Source: Bombyx mori
Taxonomy: Eukaryota; Arthropoda; Insecta; Lepidoptera; Bombycidae
DNA: 64,000 bases
Assembly: GCF_030269925.1 (NCBI RefSeq)
Contig: NC_085108.1
Span: forward strand, 1,984,001-2,048,000
Direction: 5' to 3'
In this document: positions 20,358 through 33,859 of the stretch, piece by piece
Layout: each line of letters begins with the position of its first letter
Numbering within the stretch: the first letter of the stretch is position 1
Notes under the pieces: model-generated
Told to the model about the DNA's origin: nothing
Seen by the model: only the letters and a program-made list of their open reading frames with translations
Databases searched by the model: none
Made by a program: the position numbers and the translations under genes

Positions 20358-21462
20358 CGGCCTGGCCACGGGGATCGGCGGTGCGAACAGCGAAGCGATG
20401 GACGAGGCGACCATTCGCGCAGCACCGTTTGCAGGCCACGGGTACTCACGTTCGCCGCCGCGACTAGTAAGGAAGTCCGACAGCGAAATGTCTATATCGA
20501 AATTATCTCGATATTGCTTACAAATTAATAGTTTTTTGGTTCACCTATTATTTGGAAAAGATTGTGAAGTACATGATTTGAATAAGAATCGGATATACCT
20601 ATAGATGGAGAATTCCACAAGAAGTACGAGAAATAGTTTGGGTGGCTAGACTTCCAAATAGCTGGTCTAGCTAGTATTTCAGCTATATATTTTTTTTATT
20701 GCTTAGATGGGTGGATGAGCTCACAGTCCACCTTGTGTTAAGTGGTTACTGAAGCCCATAGACATCCACAACGTAAATGCGCCACCCACCTTGAGATATA
20801 AGTTCTAAGGTCTCAAGTATAGTTACAATGGCTGCCCCACCCTTCAAACCGAAACGCATTACTACTTCACGGCAGAAACAGGCAGGGTGGTGGTACCCAC
20901 CCGCGCGGACTCACAAGAGGTCCTACCCCCAGTAATTACGCAAATTATAATTTTGAGGGTTTCATTTTTATTACACGATGTTATTCCTTCACCGTGGAAA
21001 TCAATCGTGAACATTAAAATTTGTTGAGTACGTATTTCATTACAAAAATTGTTACCCGCCTGATATTCGACTACCGGTGCATCGCTCAACACCGGACGTC
21101 TTATCCGTTCGGCCACGACGAGTTTAAAAGTATAAAAAAAAAATTTAATAAAAAATATAAAAATTTCGGCGTTCATTTTTCGCGGCGAAAACAACTAAAC
21201 TCATTTAATCACTGCACTATTCGCCGCGACTACCGCTCGACTCCGTGGCTTGCGCCGTCCTTATTCGTGCATTTGTTTTGCTCGCCCGCCGCATCGTAAG
21301 TCGCCCGCGCGATTCGCTCGGTACATTTCGCCGGTCGCTTCGCCGGTCGCCGGTGCGCGTGGCTTGTTAGGTACATTTCTATGCTCTTATTTTAGTCGCT
21401 AGACGCTTCGCCGTTCGCACCGCGCGAATATTCGTATCGGCGAATGTCCCGTGGCCAGGCTG
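20358..21462. mobile_element. Non-autonomous TIR DNA transposon, TTA target duplication (PIF/Harbinger-like)
   Basis: 1,105 bp absent from the sister copy at about 59,038, where TTGCTTACCCTCGGGG is continuous. Ends are inverted: CGGCCTGGCCACGGG at the left, and CAGCCTGGCCACGGG read inward from the right (one mismatch in 15). A further inner match is CGGTGCGAAC(A/G)GCGAAGCG. It is flanked by TTA at 20,355-20,357 and 21,463-21,465. A 3 bp TTA target fits the PIF/Harbinger superfamily. No transposase frame was seen. A BMC1-like copy is nested inside, so the original element was nearer 0.7-0.8 kb. Confidence 0.7.
20690..20935 (-). repeat. BMC1-like LINE 3' end nested in the TIR element
   Basis: Poly-T, TTGCTTAGATGGGTGGATG, through CCTACCCCCAGTAATTACG. 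The related upstream part (ATTACACGATGTTATTCC) continues to about 21,040. Confidence 0.6.
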
Positions 21463-22440
21463 TTACCCTCGGGGGTAGGCTGGAGAGCGACTAGAACCAT
21501 ATTATATGGCTCCCTACCACGGCCGGTGTGCATGCGGTGCACGGAATTTACTGGTAGACCTTGTTCTAGCAGGTCAGCTATGACGAGCTCGGCATCTAGC
21601 TCCTTCGGGATTCCGCGTATGACAACGCGGAGTTCGCGCTCCTCCTGGAGCGTATAAGTGTGGAAACTTACTTTAGTGTGGAAACTTATACGCTCCTCGC
21701 GGAGGTAACTTGAAAAGAGCCTTATGGTCGTCGGGTGTCGTTACTTTTATTTGAATCCCGTTGGCGAGATTACGGACGCTGACAAAATTGATATTTTTGG
21801 CCTTAAGGGCCAGGGAAATTCGGTCCCAAGCTGCCTTCTCTTGAAGGATAATCGGGGGAGGGGTCTGAGTTTTATTTTGTACCACCAGACGCGGTGACGG
21901 TGTGGCGCGGGCAGGGGGAGCGACGGGGGTCCGAGGCCGGAGGCGCAACGCGTGTGCGCCTTTACTTACTTTAACGGCTGCAGGAGCTCGAGACTCCGCG
22001 GCGTGTTTCTTACCCTTTTTTACGAGGTGAATCCGTCCGTCAATGAGACAGGGGCAATGTCGACCTCCATATCTGTGTCAGAATCGGAGGACAAGGAGGC
22101 AGGCGCGGACGACATGTGGGTGGGTGTAGGTACTTCAGAAGTCGCGGGAGCGGCGGGCGTGACGGAGGCTGCGGACGATCGCACGGAAGAAACGGGGGCC
22201 GCGGCGGTTTTACGCGCCAGTACAGGCGACGCCGGAGCGGAGGGCACGACCGAGCCCGCCGTGTACGACGCGGGAGCTTTGCATTCGGGTACCGAGGACA
22301 CGGAAGCGGCGAGCGCGACGAAATCCGCGAGAGAGTTTGCGGCGTGCTCAGCTTTGAAGGCCAGTAATTCCGTGGTTAGTTTCCGGTGTCGTAGGCGGAG
22401 AAATTCTCTAAATAGAGCTTTAGTCAACTCCCGTGCGGAC

Positions 22441-22960
22441 TCACAAGACGTCCTACCAACAGTAATTATGCAAGTTATTCCTTCATCGTGGAAATCGATC
22501 CTGAACATTTGTTAAGTACGGATTTCATCAGAAAAATTGGCACTTGCCTGCAGGATTCAAACACCCTTGCCTCGCTACATACGAATACACCGGGCGTCTA
22601 TATAAGTGCCCAGGGCGGCAAATTTTTGAAGTTAGAAGAAAAACAAATATTTGTTTATGTTTTTGGAATATATAACATCTTTTAGGGACCACAAATGTCC
22701 CCATAGCAACTATTAATATGTATGTGTGAGCAATAATTATATTGCAGTAATGCTACGTCAGTCTCGGGACTGTCGGGGCTGTCGATAGCACGTTAGGTTG
22801 TTATCCCAATATACTTTAGTCACTTAACTGAACACGTGTCCTATTAATCCTTGCCCTATATAGAGACTCAGCAATCTAATGAAGTTTCTGCAATAAATTA
22901 CATATTTTAATTTTGAAAAATAAAATATGTTGTAAACTGTAAGCTTAAGTAAAATTCCAG
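22441..22960. other. BMC1-related piece and spacer
   Basis: BMC1-like 5' extension (CCTACCAACAGTAATTATGC, ATTCCTTCATCGTGGAAATC) then unique AT-rich sequence. No gene. Confidence 0.4.
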
Positions 22961-23027
22961 TAATGGGGTGGATCTTTTTCCGGTGCCCAGGAGCGGCATT
23001 CAGTTTAAATCCGACCCTGAGTGTCTG

Positions 23028-23267
23028 GGAGGCTACAACTGCGGATGCGGAGCTGCTTGCAATAGTTATGGGGGCTAGGGCGTCGGTAATGTTGGTGGAG
23101 TCGGTGAGATGCCCGTGCCTGTTGTTACCGCTTTCGATGCCTGATTGTCCAAAATCGGTACTGTCGAGTGCAAAGGTCCCGCCTGCGCTAGCGGTCGTGT
23201 CTCTATCTGCGGACGTTTCGATCCTACCGGTAGCTGCAGCTGCGGATATAGATGTCGTGGCTACTGA
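23028..23267 (+). pseudogene. Dead class A chorion gene, exon 2 (module X1)
   Basis: Frame from 23,028 reads GGYNCGCGAACNSYGG then TAG (23,076-23,078), GVGNVGGVGEMPVPVV then TGA (23,142-23,144), [20 protein letters not shown], and a short tail, CGYRCRGY, and TGA at 23,265-23,267. It shares the TGA with the X0 copy and adds a TAG. No signal-peptide exon is present upstream. Confidence 0.8.
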
Positions 23268-23289
23268 GAAGAAAGTTGAAAGCAAAGGT

Positions 23290-24508
23290 CTTTGTGCAAA
23301 ACAATATCGAAATTGGGCTTTCAATAAAAATGAGTTAATAATTCATCGTAAAGCATCTATTAACAAAGTTTCGCTTAACTATCTGGCAATAACATCGGTA
23401 CTTGTAAATAAATGATATTAGCATAATAATTAAATTTTTACTATTTTTCTTTTTTGAGGGCAATTTCAACCCTTGTACATTTGTGACCGGTAGCGTAAGT
23501 ACTGAAAGGTGCACCGGTGTCGTCCGATATAAAAGTATGCTGTATAAATATTTCGATTGTATAGACTGCAAAACTGTGACACTGTGGATGAACGCACTGG
23601 ATCTAAGTAGCAGGGATGAAGTATAATTCAGCAGTCAGCAGATTATGAAATCATTTCAAGCAAGTCCTCAAAGTATTTTCCATGGAACATAGGATACAAA
23701 AGACAGTGGAACTAAGATATCTTCATATACCCAGAGACTCAGAGTTCTAATGCAGCAGATGGGAAGATACTAGTTCATTTTAAGTGGTTAATAGCACAAA
23801 TTAATTTTAACCCAATATTTTTAATACTGGTTTCATAACCTTAAGACCGGAATCGTCTAGTATTGTAACGCAGAAGTCAGTAGAGTTATCCACCCATACA
23901 GGTGATCTGCACGTGTCGCTACCACTAAAATGTGGGATAAAACTAGGCCAAGCTTTGCGCAGTATTTGGAAGATAAAATTACATTGAGAAGATCACGAAT
24001 GAATCGAAGCCCTGAGGCTGAAGTCTGTATTAGGAAATTACTAGACTATTCAACTAGCCACACTTATTGGCTTCACTCACCACAGCCACCTCGAGTCGAG
24101 TTGTTGTGATTTATAAGTACTATAAGTACGTAAACATTGTACTGTTTGGGAATAGATAAAATTTAATTGTTATGGAATGATGCCTGTTCTTGTGCATTAA
24201 ATTGGAATACATCAATTATGCCAGGGGCATACGACCAAGCTACTATCTGTATTGAACAAATAAATTAAATCTAATAATCTATCCTGACATATTTTAACCA
24301 TTCAGTTTTTTAAACTATTAGTTTTTCTGAAAAAGATTGTAAGCTCCTATCGCCTAATTAGTTATATTTGATATCAGATGTGATCGTGATTCTTCAATAT
24401 ATTTGCCGGCTAAGTTTTATCCAACCGAAAAACATACTGGAATGTCTCATGGTTAAGTAACAACCCCCGTCCATTTTAGCCTTGACAAGTAACACATGGC
24501 TATTTAAA
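23290..24508. other. Spacer between dead class A gene and HcB II
   Basis: Includes ~245 bp (23,437-23,683) absent from X0 and then the LINE-free target region (GAAGATACTAGTTCATTTT near 23,766). No coding signal. Nearly identical to 60.8-62.0 kb. Confidence 0.5.
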
Positions 24509-24893
24509 GGGTGGGGCAGCCATCTATACTAATATATAAATCTACAGTGGTTTTTACGGAAGTTCCGTTATAACTACTGAACCATGCATCCGATTGACTT
24601 GAAACTTGGTATTCATGTAGAAAATACATGTACTTAATGGATAGGCTAATATTTATATGAGTGTTGGGTTCCCTACACCAGTTCCGGGGGCGTTAATGAT
24701 GAGAATCTTTGTGAGGGTGAGATATAATAATGTTAATTTTAAATGCCCAGCAAAGCGGACGGGTACACCTAGTTGTACTATAAAACTAAGATTGGGAACC
24801 TTTATCTCAAGACGGGTAGGGCGGTATTTACGTTGTTGATGTCTATGGGCTCCAGTCAACACATAACATCAGGTGGGCCACCCAATTAAAAGA
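24509..24893 (+). repeat. BMC1-like 3' end with nested repeat, downstream of HcB II
   Basis: Same nested arrangement as 12,891-13,288. The distal end has a small deletion (GGTGGGCCACCCAATTAAAAG). Confidence 0.6.
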
Positions 24894-25069
24894 ATAAGCA
24901 ATTAACACGTATTCAGGAACATTTCACACATTACAATAAAATACAATTGTGGTACTGAAAAGACAATGAGGATAATTACTGAATGTGGGTTTTATTAATT
25001 TTTTCAATAATACATAACTCAATGAGCTTTTTAATAGACGCCACAACATGAACGTCCGCAACTGCATCC

Positions 25070-25547
25070 TTAGCAGCAACCGCAGCCTCCACAGCCGCAT
25101 CCGCAGCCTCCACAGCCGCATCCGCACCCACCGCAGCTTCGGGTGATACCGACGCAACCGTTTCCGCATCCGTAGTCGATACAACCACAACCCGAGCTGC
25201 ACATGTTGCCACAGACATCAGCGGTACCAAGGAAAGGCACTTCACCGCAGACACAGACATCACCCTTGTACCTGTTCTCGGAACATATACTTAGACCAGT
25301 AGGAGCAGCCGAATTGGAACATACACGGAAATTTTCACAACATCCACAGCCACAACCTCCACAACCGCAGCCACAACCTCTACAGCCGCAGCCACAACCG
25401 ATGCCCAAAACGGACTATGAACAAATGAAAAAATTAAATATTTTTAAGTAATCATTTTAAGTCCTTTTAATTCAATTTAAAAATTAAAAGACTTACCTGA
25501 GCCACGAGGGCGACGGCGCAGACGAAGAGAATGAGTTTAGCGGCCAT
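25070..25547 (-). CDS. HcB: High-cysteine chorion protein HcB (pair II)
   Basis: CDS complement(25070..25414, 25497..25547), 131 residues. Signal exon [17 protein letters not shown]; mature start [17 protein letters not shown], with Ile where pair I has Thr. [12 protein letters not shown] and [16 protein letters not shown] follow, then [14 protein letters not shown] and [12 protein letters not shown]. The C-terminal arm is seven residues longer than in pair I and ends CGCC then TAA. X-type HcB, closest to the pair VII copy. Confidence 0.93.
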
Positions 25548-26761
<1,214 letters not shown>

Positions 26762-26939
26762 AAAACTCATTATTAGTTATTTATTATTGAAAAAATCAAT
26801 AAAATCCAGATTCAATAATAATTCTCATTGTATTTTCAATACCACAATATATTTATGATTGAAAGCAAACATCTTTGTGCAATAAAAAACATCTAAATTG
26901 AGTTTTCAATAAAAGCGAGTTCATAATTCGTCTATTTTC

Positions 26940-27600
26940 ATTAGATCTGTTGTCTTGGTCGCATCCAGCAAAGCGCTAATGCTGACAATACGCTCTAAAG
27001 AGTATGGATTACCAATGGCCTACGTGTGTGGCCCAAGTGTCCCAAGTTGTTGAGGTATACACGCATGGCCACTTCATACTAGTTGGGATGTGAGCTCATA
27101 GACCCGTCTAAGTAATAAAAAACCCCATACTCTGTCCTGCACCAATAATAATAATTATGCGTTCCTTTGCAACATTTGATACTCACCATTTATATAAAAC
27201 AAGTTAGTCTAGTGTCATTATCGAAGGAGCAAAGAGGGTGATACGTCTAAATGGATTTAAAGTAGCCTACGTGTGGTCCTTTAAGGAGATGTTCAACAAC
27301 GAATAGGTCCAGTCCCAACAGTGAAAGTTTCAGTTCAGATACGACAATTCCGAAAGACTAAAGAATTCGTGGTTGCATTAGAATCAACAAAGATAGGTCC
27401 TAATTGGGAAAGGGCTGTATAAGTTTTCAAACTGCTACAGATTTAGTAGAGATTCTACTTTGTAATGTTTACAATGATTTATTATGTTTTTTTTATTGTA
27501 TTTGAATACACAGAACTTATTTAAAATCAGTTACCAGTCTTTTTTTTGGCTTAAAGTATCTTACTGAAAGGACAGTGAAGTTTATTATTGAATGTTGATT
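26940..27600. other. HcA II 3' flank, no gene
   Basis: Contains a worn BMC1-like tail (GTCTAAGTAATAAAAAACC near 27,105) and the CTAAATGGATTTAAAG motif shared by HcA flanks. The same sequence recurs after HcA III, IV and V. Confidence 0.45.
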
Positions 27601-27620
27601 TTATTTCATTTCTCATGCAC

Positions 27621-28113
27621 TTAATTTAATAAGCTTTTTAGTAGATGCATCACACATCTGCATCCACTGTAACCTCCATAGCCGCATCCGTATCCTTTGC
27701 GTCCACCGCAGCCTCTACAGCCGCCTCCGCAGCCGAGACCATAGCCAGCGTCATAGCCGATTCGTTCGTCGAGCTGAGTAGTTGAGACTACTAGCACTAG
27801 CGGTGGGGAATTAGTCAGCGATATCAGCAGTACCGTTGTAAGGCATGTTACCGCAGTCACCGATACAGCCCTCGTACACCCTGAGCAGTAGGAGCAGCCC
27901 AAGCAGAAGACATTGAGATCCCCACCGGAGCTATCATATCCAGCGCTGAGACTCCCAAAGCCGTAGCCACAACCTCCACAACCGCAACCAATGCCCAAAA
28001 TTGAACTGGCTGGACTGTGAACAATGCGGAACGGTTAATTTTTTGCCGCTCTATGTCCACTTATTTCAATTTTAATTTTAAAAGACTTACCTGAACTGCG
28101 AGGGCGGTAGCGA
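27621..28113 (-). pseudogene. Dead class B gene (module Y1)
   Basis: Exon 2 remnant complement(27621..28014), exon 1 remnant complement(28091..about 28113). It begins like HcB ([19 protein letters not shown]) but its central domain is of the lower-cysteine B type: SSAWAAPTAQG, then after a frameshift YEGCIGDCGNMPYNGTADIA, then a TAA before FPTASASSLNYSA. A Tyr/Gly/Cys repeat tail follows (GYGCGYGGYSGC). The ATG and most of the signal peptide are missing: leader CTGAAGTC is fused to GCTACCGCC, the same junction as in the X0 dead HcB. At least three disabling lesions. Confidence 0.85.
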
Positions 28114-28210
28114 CTTCAGAAACAGTTGACTTTGAACTGGATCAGCTTCTATACCAAGCAGTTTCCTTGAAAATCCACTTGCTCTGTATCTAAATAGCAC
28201 ATAGACGTGA

Positions 28211-28551
28211 GAAATTGGTCGAGATGATACCGGCATCTCGTTTTTACCATCGCACCGCCCGCCACCGGAGTAGAGTTCATCCATACTACCTGGAGCCACT
28301 GCGGTCATCCACAGTACGTTTCCAGAGATCTTTTTTGCCACGTACCGTCCGGCTATAAAATGAGCTCCCCTCCACGGTGTTTCCCGAGCGCTATGACATG
28401 TCCTTCTTCAAACGAGGCTTGTGGAGAGTATTAAGCGGTAGGCAGCGGCTTGGCTCTGTCCCTGGCATTGCTGAAGTCCATGGGCGACGGTAACCACTCA
28501 CCATCAGGTGGGCCGTATGCCCGTCTGCCTACAAAGGCAATAAAAAAAAAA
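28211..28551 (+). mobile_element. LINE 3' end inserted in the dead B promoter (Y1)
   Basis: About 340 bp ending GGTGGGCCGTATGCCCGTC, CAAAGGCAATAAAAAAAAAA. It begins right after the ACGTGA hexamer, and chorion promoter sequence (CTTCAGAGATATTCTGGAG) resumes after the A tail. Same family as the LINE at 29.2 kb, same orientation as the missing A partner. Confidence 0.8.
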
Positions 28552-28797
28552 CTTCAGAGATATTCTGGAGTTTTCGTCCTTCGGACGGTGTAATTAAGAA
28601 ACAATTACCTGTTTGATAAAAAATCAAACTATTCTTGTTTTTCAACTGTTTCATTATAATCTTAGCTGAGAAGGCCTACTTGTTTATTCTTTGTTTTGAT
28701 GTGTACGTGGATTGATGGATTATTGTTATCTGTTATATAAATGAATTGAATTGAATTGTTTCATATCTCAAGGTGAACATGATCCTCAGTTACTATA

Positions 28798-29054
28798 TCG
28801 AGGGGTGAATGGCTATTTGATGTAAACGACGTTGCAGCTTTACAGGAAAGCTCTTAAAAGTTTAAAATATGAAAAAGTTGTCATCAACAAAAATAACTTC
28901 TTCAGCCATTTGAATGGGTTAAACATGATTGAAGATCAGTTAAAAACATCGAATTGTTGGGCTAGTACCAAATAAAACGCACCTTTAATTACAAAGATAA
29001 ATGTTGTGTATTGGGCGAAATTTCGCGTAAACCAAATAGTCTGTGTCCCCTCGA
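28798..29054. mobile_element. 257 bp TIR element inserted in a TATA box (Y1)
   Basis: Both ends read inward as TCGAGGGG, with a looser inner match (CTATTTG(A/G)T). TA is duplicated at 28,796-28,797 and 29,055-29,056. Removing the element and one TA restores CTATATAAGAACGAAG, the HcA-side TATA box. TA duplication suggests a Tc1/mariner-type MITE. No transposase. Confidence 0.8.
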
Positions 29055-29182
29055 TATAAGAACGAAGTCTTGAAGCTTGAAGTATTCAAGATTCCCTAAA
29101 TTCTGAGCATTGTTACTTTCTGTTCTATCTATTCTCCTTATCTGCGCTCAGAGTTGTGCATCAGAATCCAAATATGTATAAC
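29055..29182 (+). pseudogene. Dead HcA-like gene: leader and exon 1 relic (Y1)
   Basis: After the TIR element the HcA leader is recognisable (TAAGAACGAAGTCTTGAAGC, AGTATTCAAGATT). A worn signal-peptide exon follows (ATTCTCCTTATCTGCGCTCA, CATCAGAATCCAA). The initiator ATG has become TTG (GCATTGTTACTTTC) and the donor GTAAG has become ATATG. The second exon is missing: a LINE starts at 29,183. Confidence 0.75.
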
Positions 29183-30117
29183 TTTTTTTTATTGCCTTTG
29201 TATGCAGACGAGCATACGGCCTGGTATACCTGATGGTAAGTGGTCACCGTCGCTCATGGACGTCAGCAATACCAGGGGCAGAGATAAGCCGCTGCCTACC
29301 ATTAAGTACTCTCCGCAAGCTTCGTTTGAAGAAGGACATGTCATAGCGCTCGGAAAACACCGTGGAGGGGAGTTCATTCCAAAGCCGGATGGTACGTGGC
29401 AGAAAAGATCTTTGGAAACGCAATGTCGATGAACGCAGTGGTTCCAGATAATATGGATGAGCTCTGCTCCGATAGCGGGAGGTGCGATGATAAAAAGGAG
29501 ATAAGGGGATCATCTCGAATAATTCCTCAGAGCATTCCCCATGGCCCATACGGTATAAAACACAGAGAGAACCGAAGTCCCTCCGTAGACTCCGAGGCTC
29601 CAAGCGATTCGCGAGAGCGGGACTATCGACCATCCGAACAGCCCGTTTCTGTATGGAGTCAAATTGAAGTAGCTGGTATTTGGGAGCCCCAGCCTAGAAG
29701 TGAGAGCAGTACTCCACGCGAGGCCGGACCTGCGCTTTATAAAGCGCAAGTCTCTGTCCAGGCGTGAAATACCGCTTCGCGCTGTTGAGGACTCCCAACA
29801 TTTTAGAGGCCAATTTGGTTTTACCTTCCAAATGACTCCGATATTGGACATCGTTCGAAATATCGACCCCTAGAATCCTGATACTCGCAGAAAGCTGCAG
29901 GGATACTCCTTGAAATTCCGGCGCCATGACAAAAGGGTCATTCCTCGCAGTGAACGCGCAAACCTGTGTCTTCAATGGGTTGAACTGAACTGAATTCAGT
30001 TCACCCCACTTGGAAACCCGCCCCAGAGAATTCTCCACTTCAGACACAAGTTTTAATCGCCTCTTGTGTACAACGCTTCGAGAGAGACTCTGATGGCCGA
30101 TATATCGCGCATCCCCC
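29183..30117 (-). mobile_element. 5'-truncated LINE, reverse transcriptase C-terminus (Y1)
   Basis: Poly-A at the left end on the minus strand. Codes for the thumb and C-terminal part of a Jockey/CR1-like reverse transcriptase: GDARYIGHQSLSRSVVHKRR, ISNDVQYRSHLEGKTKLASK, IRLWNELPSTVFSERYDMS. The frame is broken near 29.65 kb. The uninterrupted reading is in the Y2 copy. Confidence 0.8.
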
Positions 30118-30475
30118 GTGGTTTTTACGGATGTTCCGTTATAACTACTGAACCATGCATCCGATTGACTTGAAACTTGGTATTCATATAGACAATACAT
30201 GTACTTAATAGATAGGCAAATATTTAATATGAGTGTTGAATTTACTACACCTGTTCCGGGGGCGTTCATGATGAGAATCTTTGTGGGGGTGAGATATAAT
30301 AATGTTAATTTTAAATGCCCAGCAAAGCGGACGGGTACAACTAGTTGTAGTATAAAATTGAGATTAGGAACTTATATCTCAAGACGGGTAGGGCGGCATT
30401 TACGTTGTTGATGTCTATGGGCTCCGGTCAACATATAACATCACGTGAGCCTCGTCCACCCAATTAAGCAATTAA
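30118..30475 (+). repeat. Nested repeat and BMC1-like 3' end downstream of HcB III
   Basis: Begins at TGGTTTTTACGGATGTTCCG, where the truncated LINE ends, and runs to CAATTAAGCAATTAAAGG. The proximal BMC1-like part seen at 12.89 kb is replaced by the LINE. Confidence 0.6.
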
Positions 30476-30655
30476 AGGAATAAGCAATTAACAAGTATTC
30501 AGGAACATTTCACACGTTACAATAAAATACAATTGTGGTACTGAAAAGACAATGGGGATAATTACTGAAGGTGGGTTTTATTGATTTTTTCAATAATACA
30601 TAACTCAATGAGCTTTTTAGTAGACGCCACAACATGAATGTCCGCAACTGCATCC

Positions 30656-31195
30656 TCAGCAGCAGCCGCAGCCTCCACAGCCGCATCCGCATCCACCGCA
30701 GCCTCCACAGCCGCATCCGCATCCACCGCAGCCTCCACAGCCGCATCCGCCGCAGCCTCCACAGCCGCATCCGCACCCGCCGCAGCTTTGGGTGATACCG
30801 ACGCAACCGTCTCCGCAGCCGTAGTCGATACAACCACAACCCGAGCTGCACATGTCGCCACAGACATCAGCAGTACCAAGGAAAGGCACTTCACCGCAGA
30901 CACAGACATCACCATTGTACCTGTTCTCGGAACATATACTTAGACCAGTAGGAGCAGCCGAGTTGGAACACACACAGAAACGGTCACAACATCTAGAGCC
31001 ACAACCTCCACAACCGCAGCCACAACCTCTACAGCAGCAGCCACAACCGGTGCCCAAAACGGACTATGAACAAATGAAAAAATTAAATATTTTTAAGTAA
31101 TCATTTTAAGTTCAATTAATTAAATTTAAAATTAAAGGACTTACCTGAGCCACGAGGGCGATGGCGCAGACGAAGAGAATGAGTTTAGCGGCCAT
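30656..31195 (-). CDS. HcB: High-cysteine chorion protein HcB (pair III)
   Basis: CDS complement(30656..31063, 31145..31195), 152 residues. Signal peptide [17 protein letters not shown] (Ile in place of Val of pair I). The N-terminal arm is [17 protein letters not shown], then [19 protein letters not shown], which marks HcB genes at the right end of Y modules. Central domain: [39 protein letters not shown]. The Cys-Gly arm is longer than in X-type genes and ends GCGCC then TGA at 30,656-30,658. Twelve more open codons follow the stop in frame. Confidence 0.93.
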
Positions 31196-32394
<1,199 letters not shown>

Positions 32395-32589
32395 AAAACC
32401 CATTGAGTTATTTATTATTGAAAAAATCAATAAAATCCAGATACAATAATAATTCTCATTGTATTTTCAATACCACAATGTATTTTATTTATGATTGAAA
32501 GCAAACATCTTTGTGCAATAAAAAAAAATCTAAATTGAGTTTTCAATAAAAGCGAGTTCATAATTCGTCTATTTTCATTAGATCTGTTG

Positions 32590-33270
32590 TCTTGGTCGCA
32601 TCTAGCAAAGCGCTAATGCTGACAATACGCTCTAAAGAGTATGAATTACAAGTGGCCCACGTGTGTGGCCCGAGTGTCCCAAGTTGTTGAGGTATACACG
32701 CATGGCCACTTCATACTAGTTGGGATGTGAGCTCATAGACCCTTCTAAGTAATAAAAAACCCCATACTCTGACCTGCACCAATAATAATAATTATGCGTT
32801 CCTTTGCAACATTTGATACTCACCATTTATATAAAACAAGTTAGTCTAGTGTCATTATCCAAGGAGCAAAGAGGGTGATACGTCTAAATGGATTTAAAGT
32901 AGCCCACGTGTGGTCCTTTATGGAGATGTTCAACAACGAATATGTCCAATCCCAACAGTGAAAGTTTCAGTTCAGATACGACAATTCTGAAAGACTAAAG
33001 AATTCGTGGTTGCATTAAAATCAACAAAGATAGGTCCTAATTGGGAAAGGGCTGTATAAGTTTTCAAACTGCTACAGATTTAGTAGGGATTCTACTTTGT
33101 AATGTTTACAACTATTTATTATGTTTTTTTTTATTGTATTTGAATACACAGAACTTATTTAAAATCAGTTACCAGTTTTTTTTTTGCTAAAATTATCTTA
33201 CTGAAAGGACAGTGAAGTTTATTATTGAATGTTGATTTTATTTCATTTCTCATGCACTTAATTTAATAAG
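32590..33270. other. HcA III 3' flank, no gene
   Basis: Close relative of 26.94-27.6 kb with scattered substitutions. No coding signal. Confidence 0.45.
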
Positions 33271-33286
33271 CTTTTTAGTAGATGCA

Positions 33287-33768
33287 TCATACATCTGCAT
33301 CCACTGTAACCTCCATAGCCGCATCCGTATCCTTTGCGTCCACCGCAGCCTCTACAGCCGCCTCCGCAGCCGAGACCATAGCCAGCGTCATAGCCGATTC
33401 GTTGATTCGTTCGTCGAGCTGAGTAGTTGAGACTACTAGCACTAGCGGTGGGGAATTAGTCAGCGATATCAGCAGTACCGAGGTAAGGCATGTTACCGCA
33501 GACACCGATACAGCCCTCGTAAACCCTGGGCAGTAGGAGCAGCCCAAGCAGAAGACATTGAGATCCCCACCGGAGCTATCATATCCAGCGCTGAGACTCC
33601 CAAAGCCGTAGCCACAACCTTCACAACCGCAACCACAACCAATGCCCAAAATTGAACTGGCTGGACTGCGAACAATGCGGAATGGTTAAGTATTTACTGC
33701 TCTATGTCCACTTATTTCAATTTTAATTTTAAAACACTTATCTGAACCACGAGGGCGGTAGCGACTTC
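33287..33768 (-). pseudogene. Dead class B gene (module Y2)
   Basis: Sister of the Y1 copy with the same start deletion, frameshift and TAA before FPTASASSLNYS. It has an extra GATTCGTT repeat after GATTCGTT (near 33,394) and more Cys codons in the N-terminal arm ([16 protein letters not shown]). The exon 1 donor is also mutated from GTAAG to ATAAG (33,740-33,741), adding a splice lesion not present in Y1. Confidence 0.85.
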
Positions 33769-33859
33769 AGAATCAGTTGACTTTGAACTGGATCAGCTTC
33801 TATATAGTAGTTTCCTTGAAAATCCACTTGCTCTGTATCTAAATAGCATATAGACGTGA

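Larger units (their letters stand above)
20166..22440 (-). mobile_element. Jockey-clade LINE ORF1 copy with internal deletion, interrupted by a DNA transposon
   Basis: Minus strand carries ORF1 of the same LINE family: LRLRHRKLTTELLAFKAEHA near 22.4 kb, LALKAKNINFVSVRNLANG near 21.77 kb, and a zinc-knuckle start near 20.3 kb (GTPSQGHNCQL). ORF1 sequence equivalent to about 8,534 in the reference copy is then joined directly to ORF2 sequence equivalent to about 11,438, deleting ~2.9 kb. The copy ends near an ACAAAAC equivalent and abuts promoter-like TTGTTTCTTATC. A 1,105 bp element splits it at 20,358-21,462. The 5' side abuts a BMC1-like piece. Confidence 0.75.

Noticed and set aside
30656..30658. 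TGA in HcB III as a selenocysteine codon with the tail translated
   Set aside because: The same position is TAA in pairs I, II and VII, and the tail is out of frame in IV and VI. No selenocysteine element was seen.
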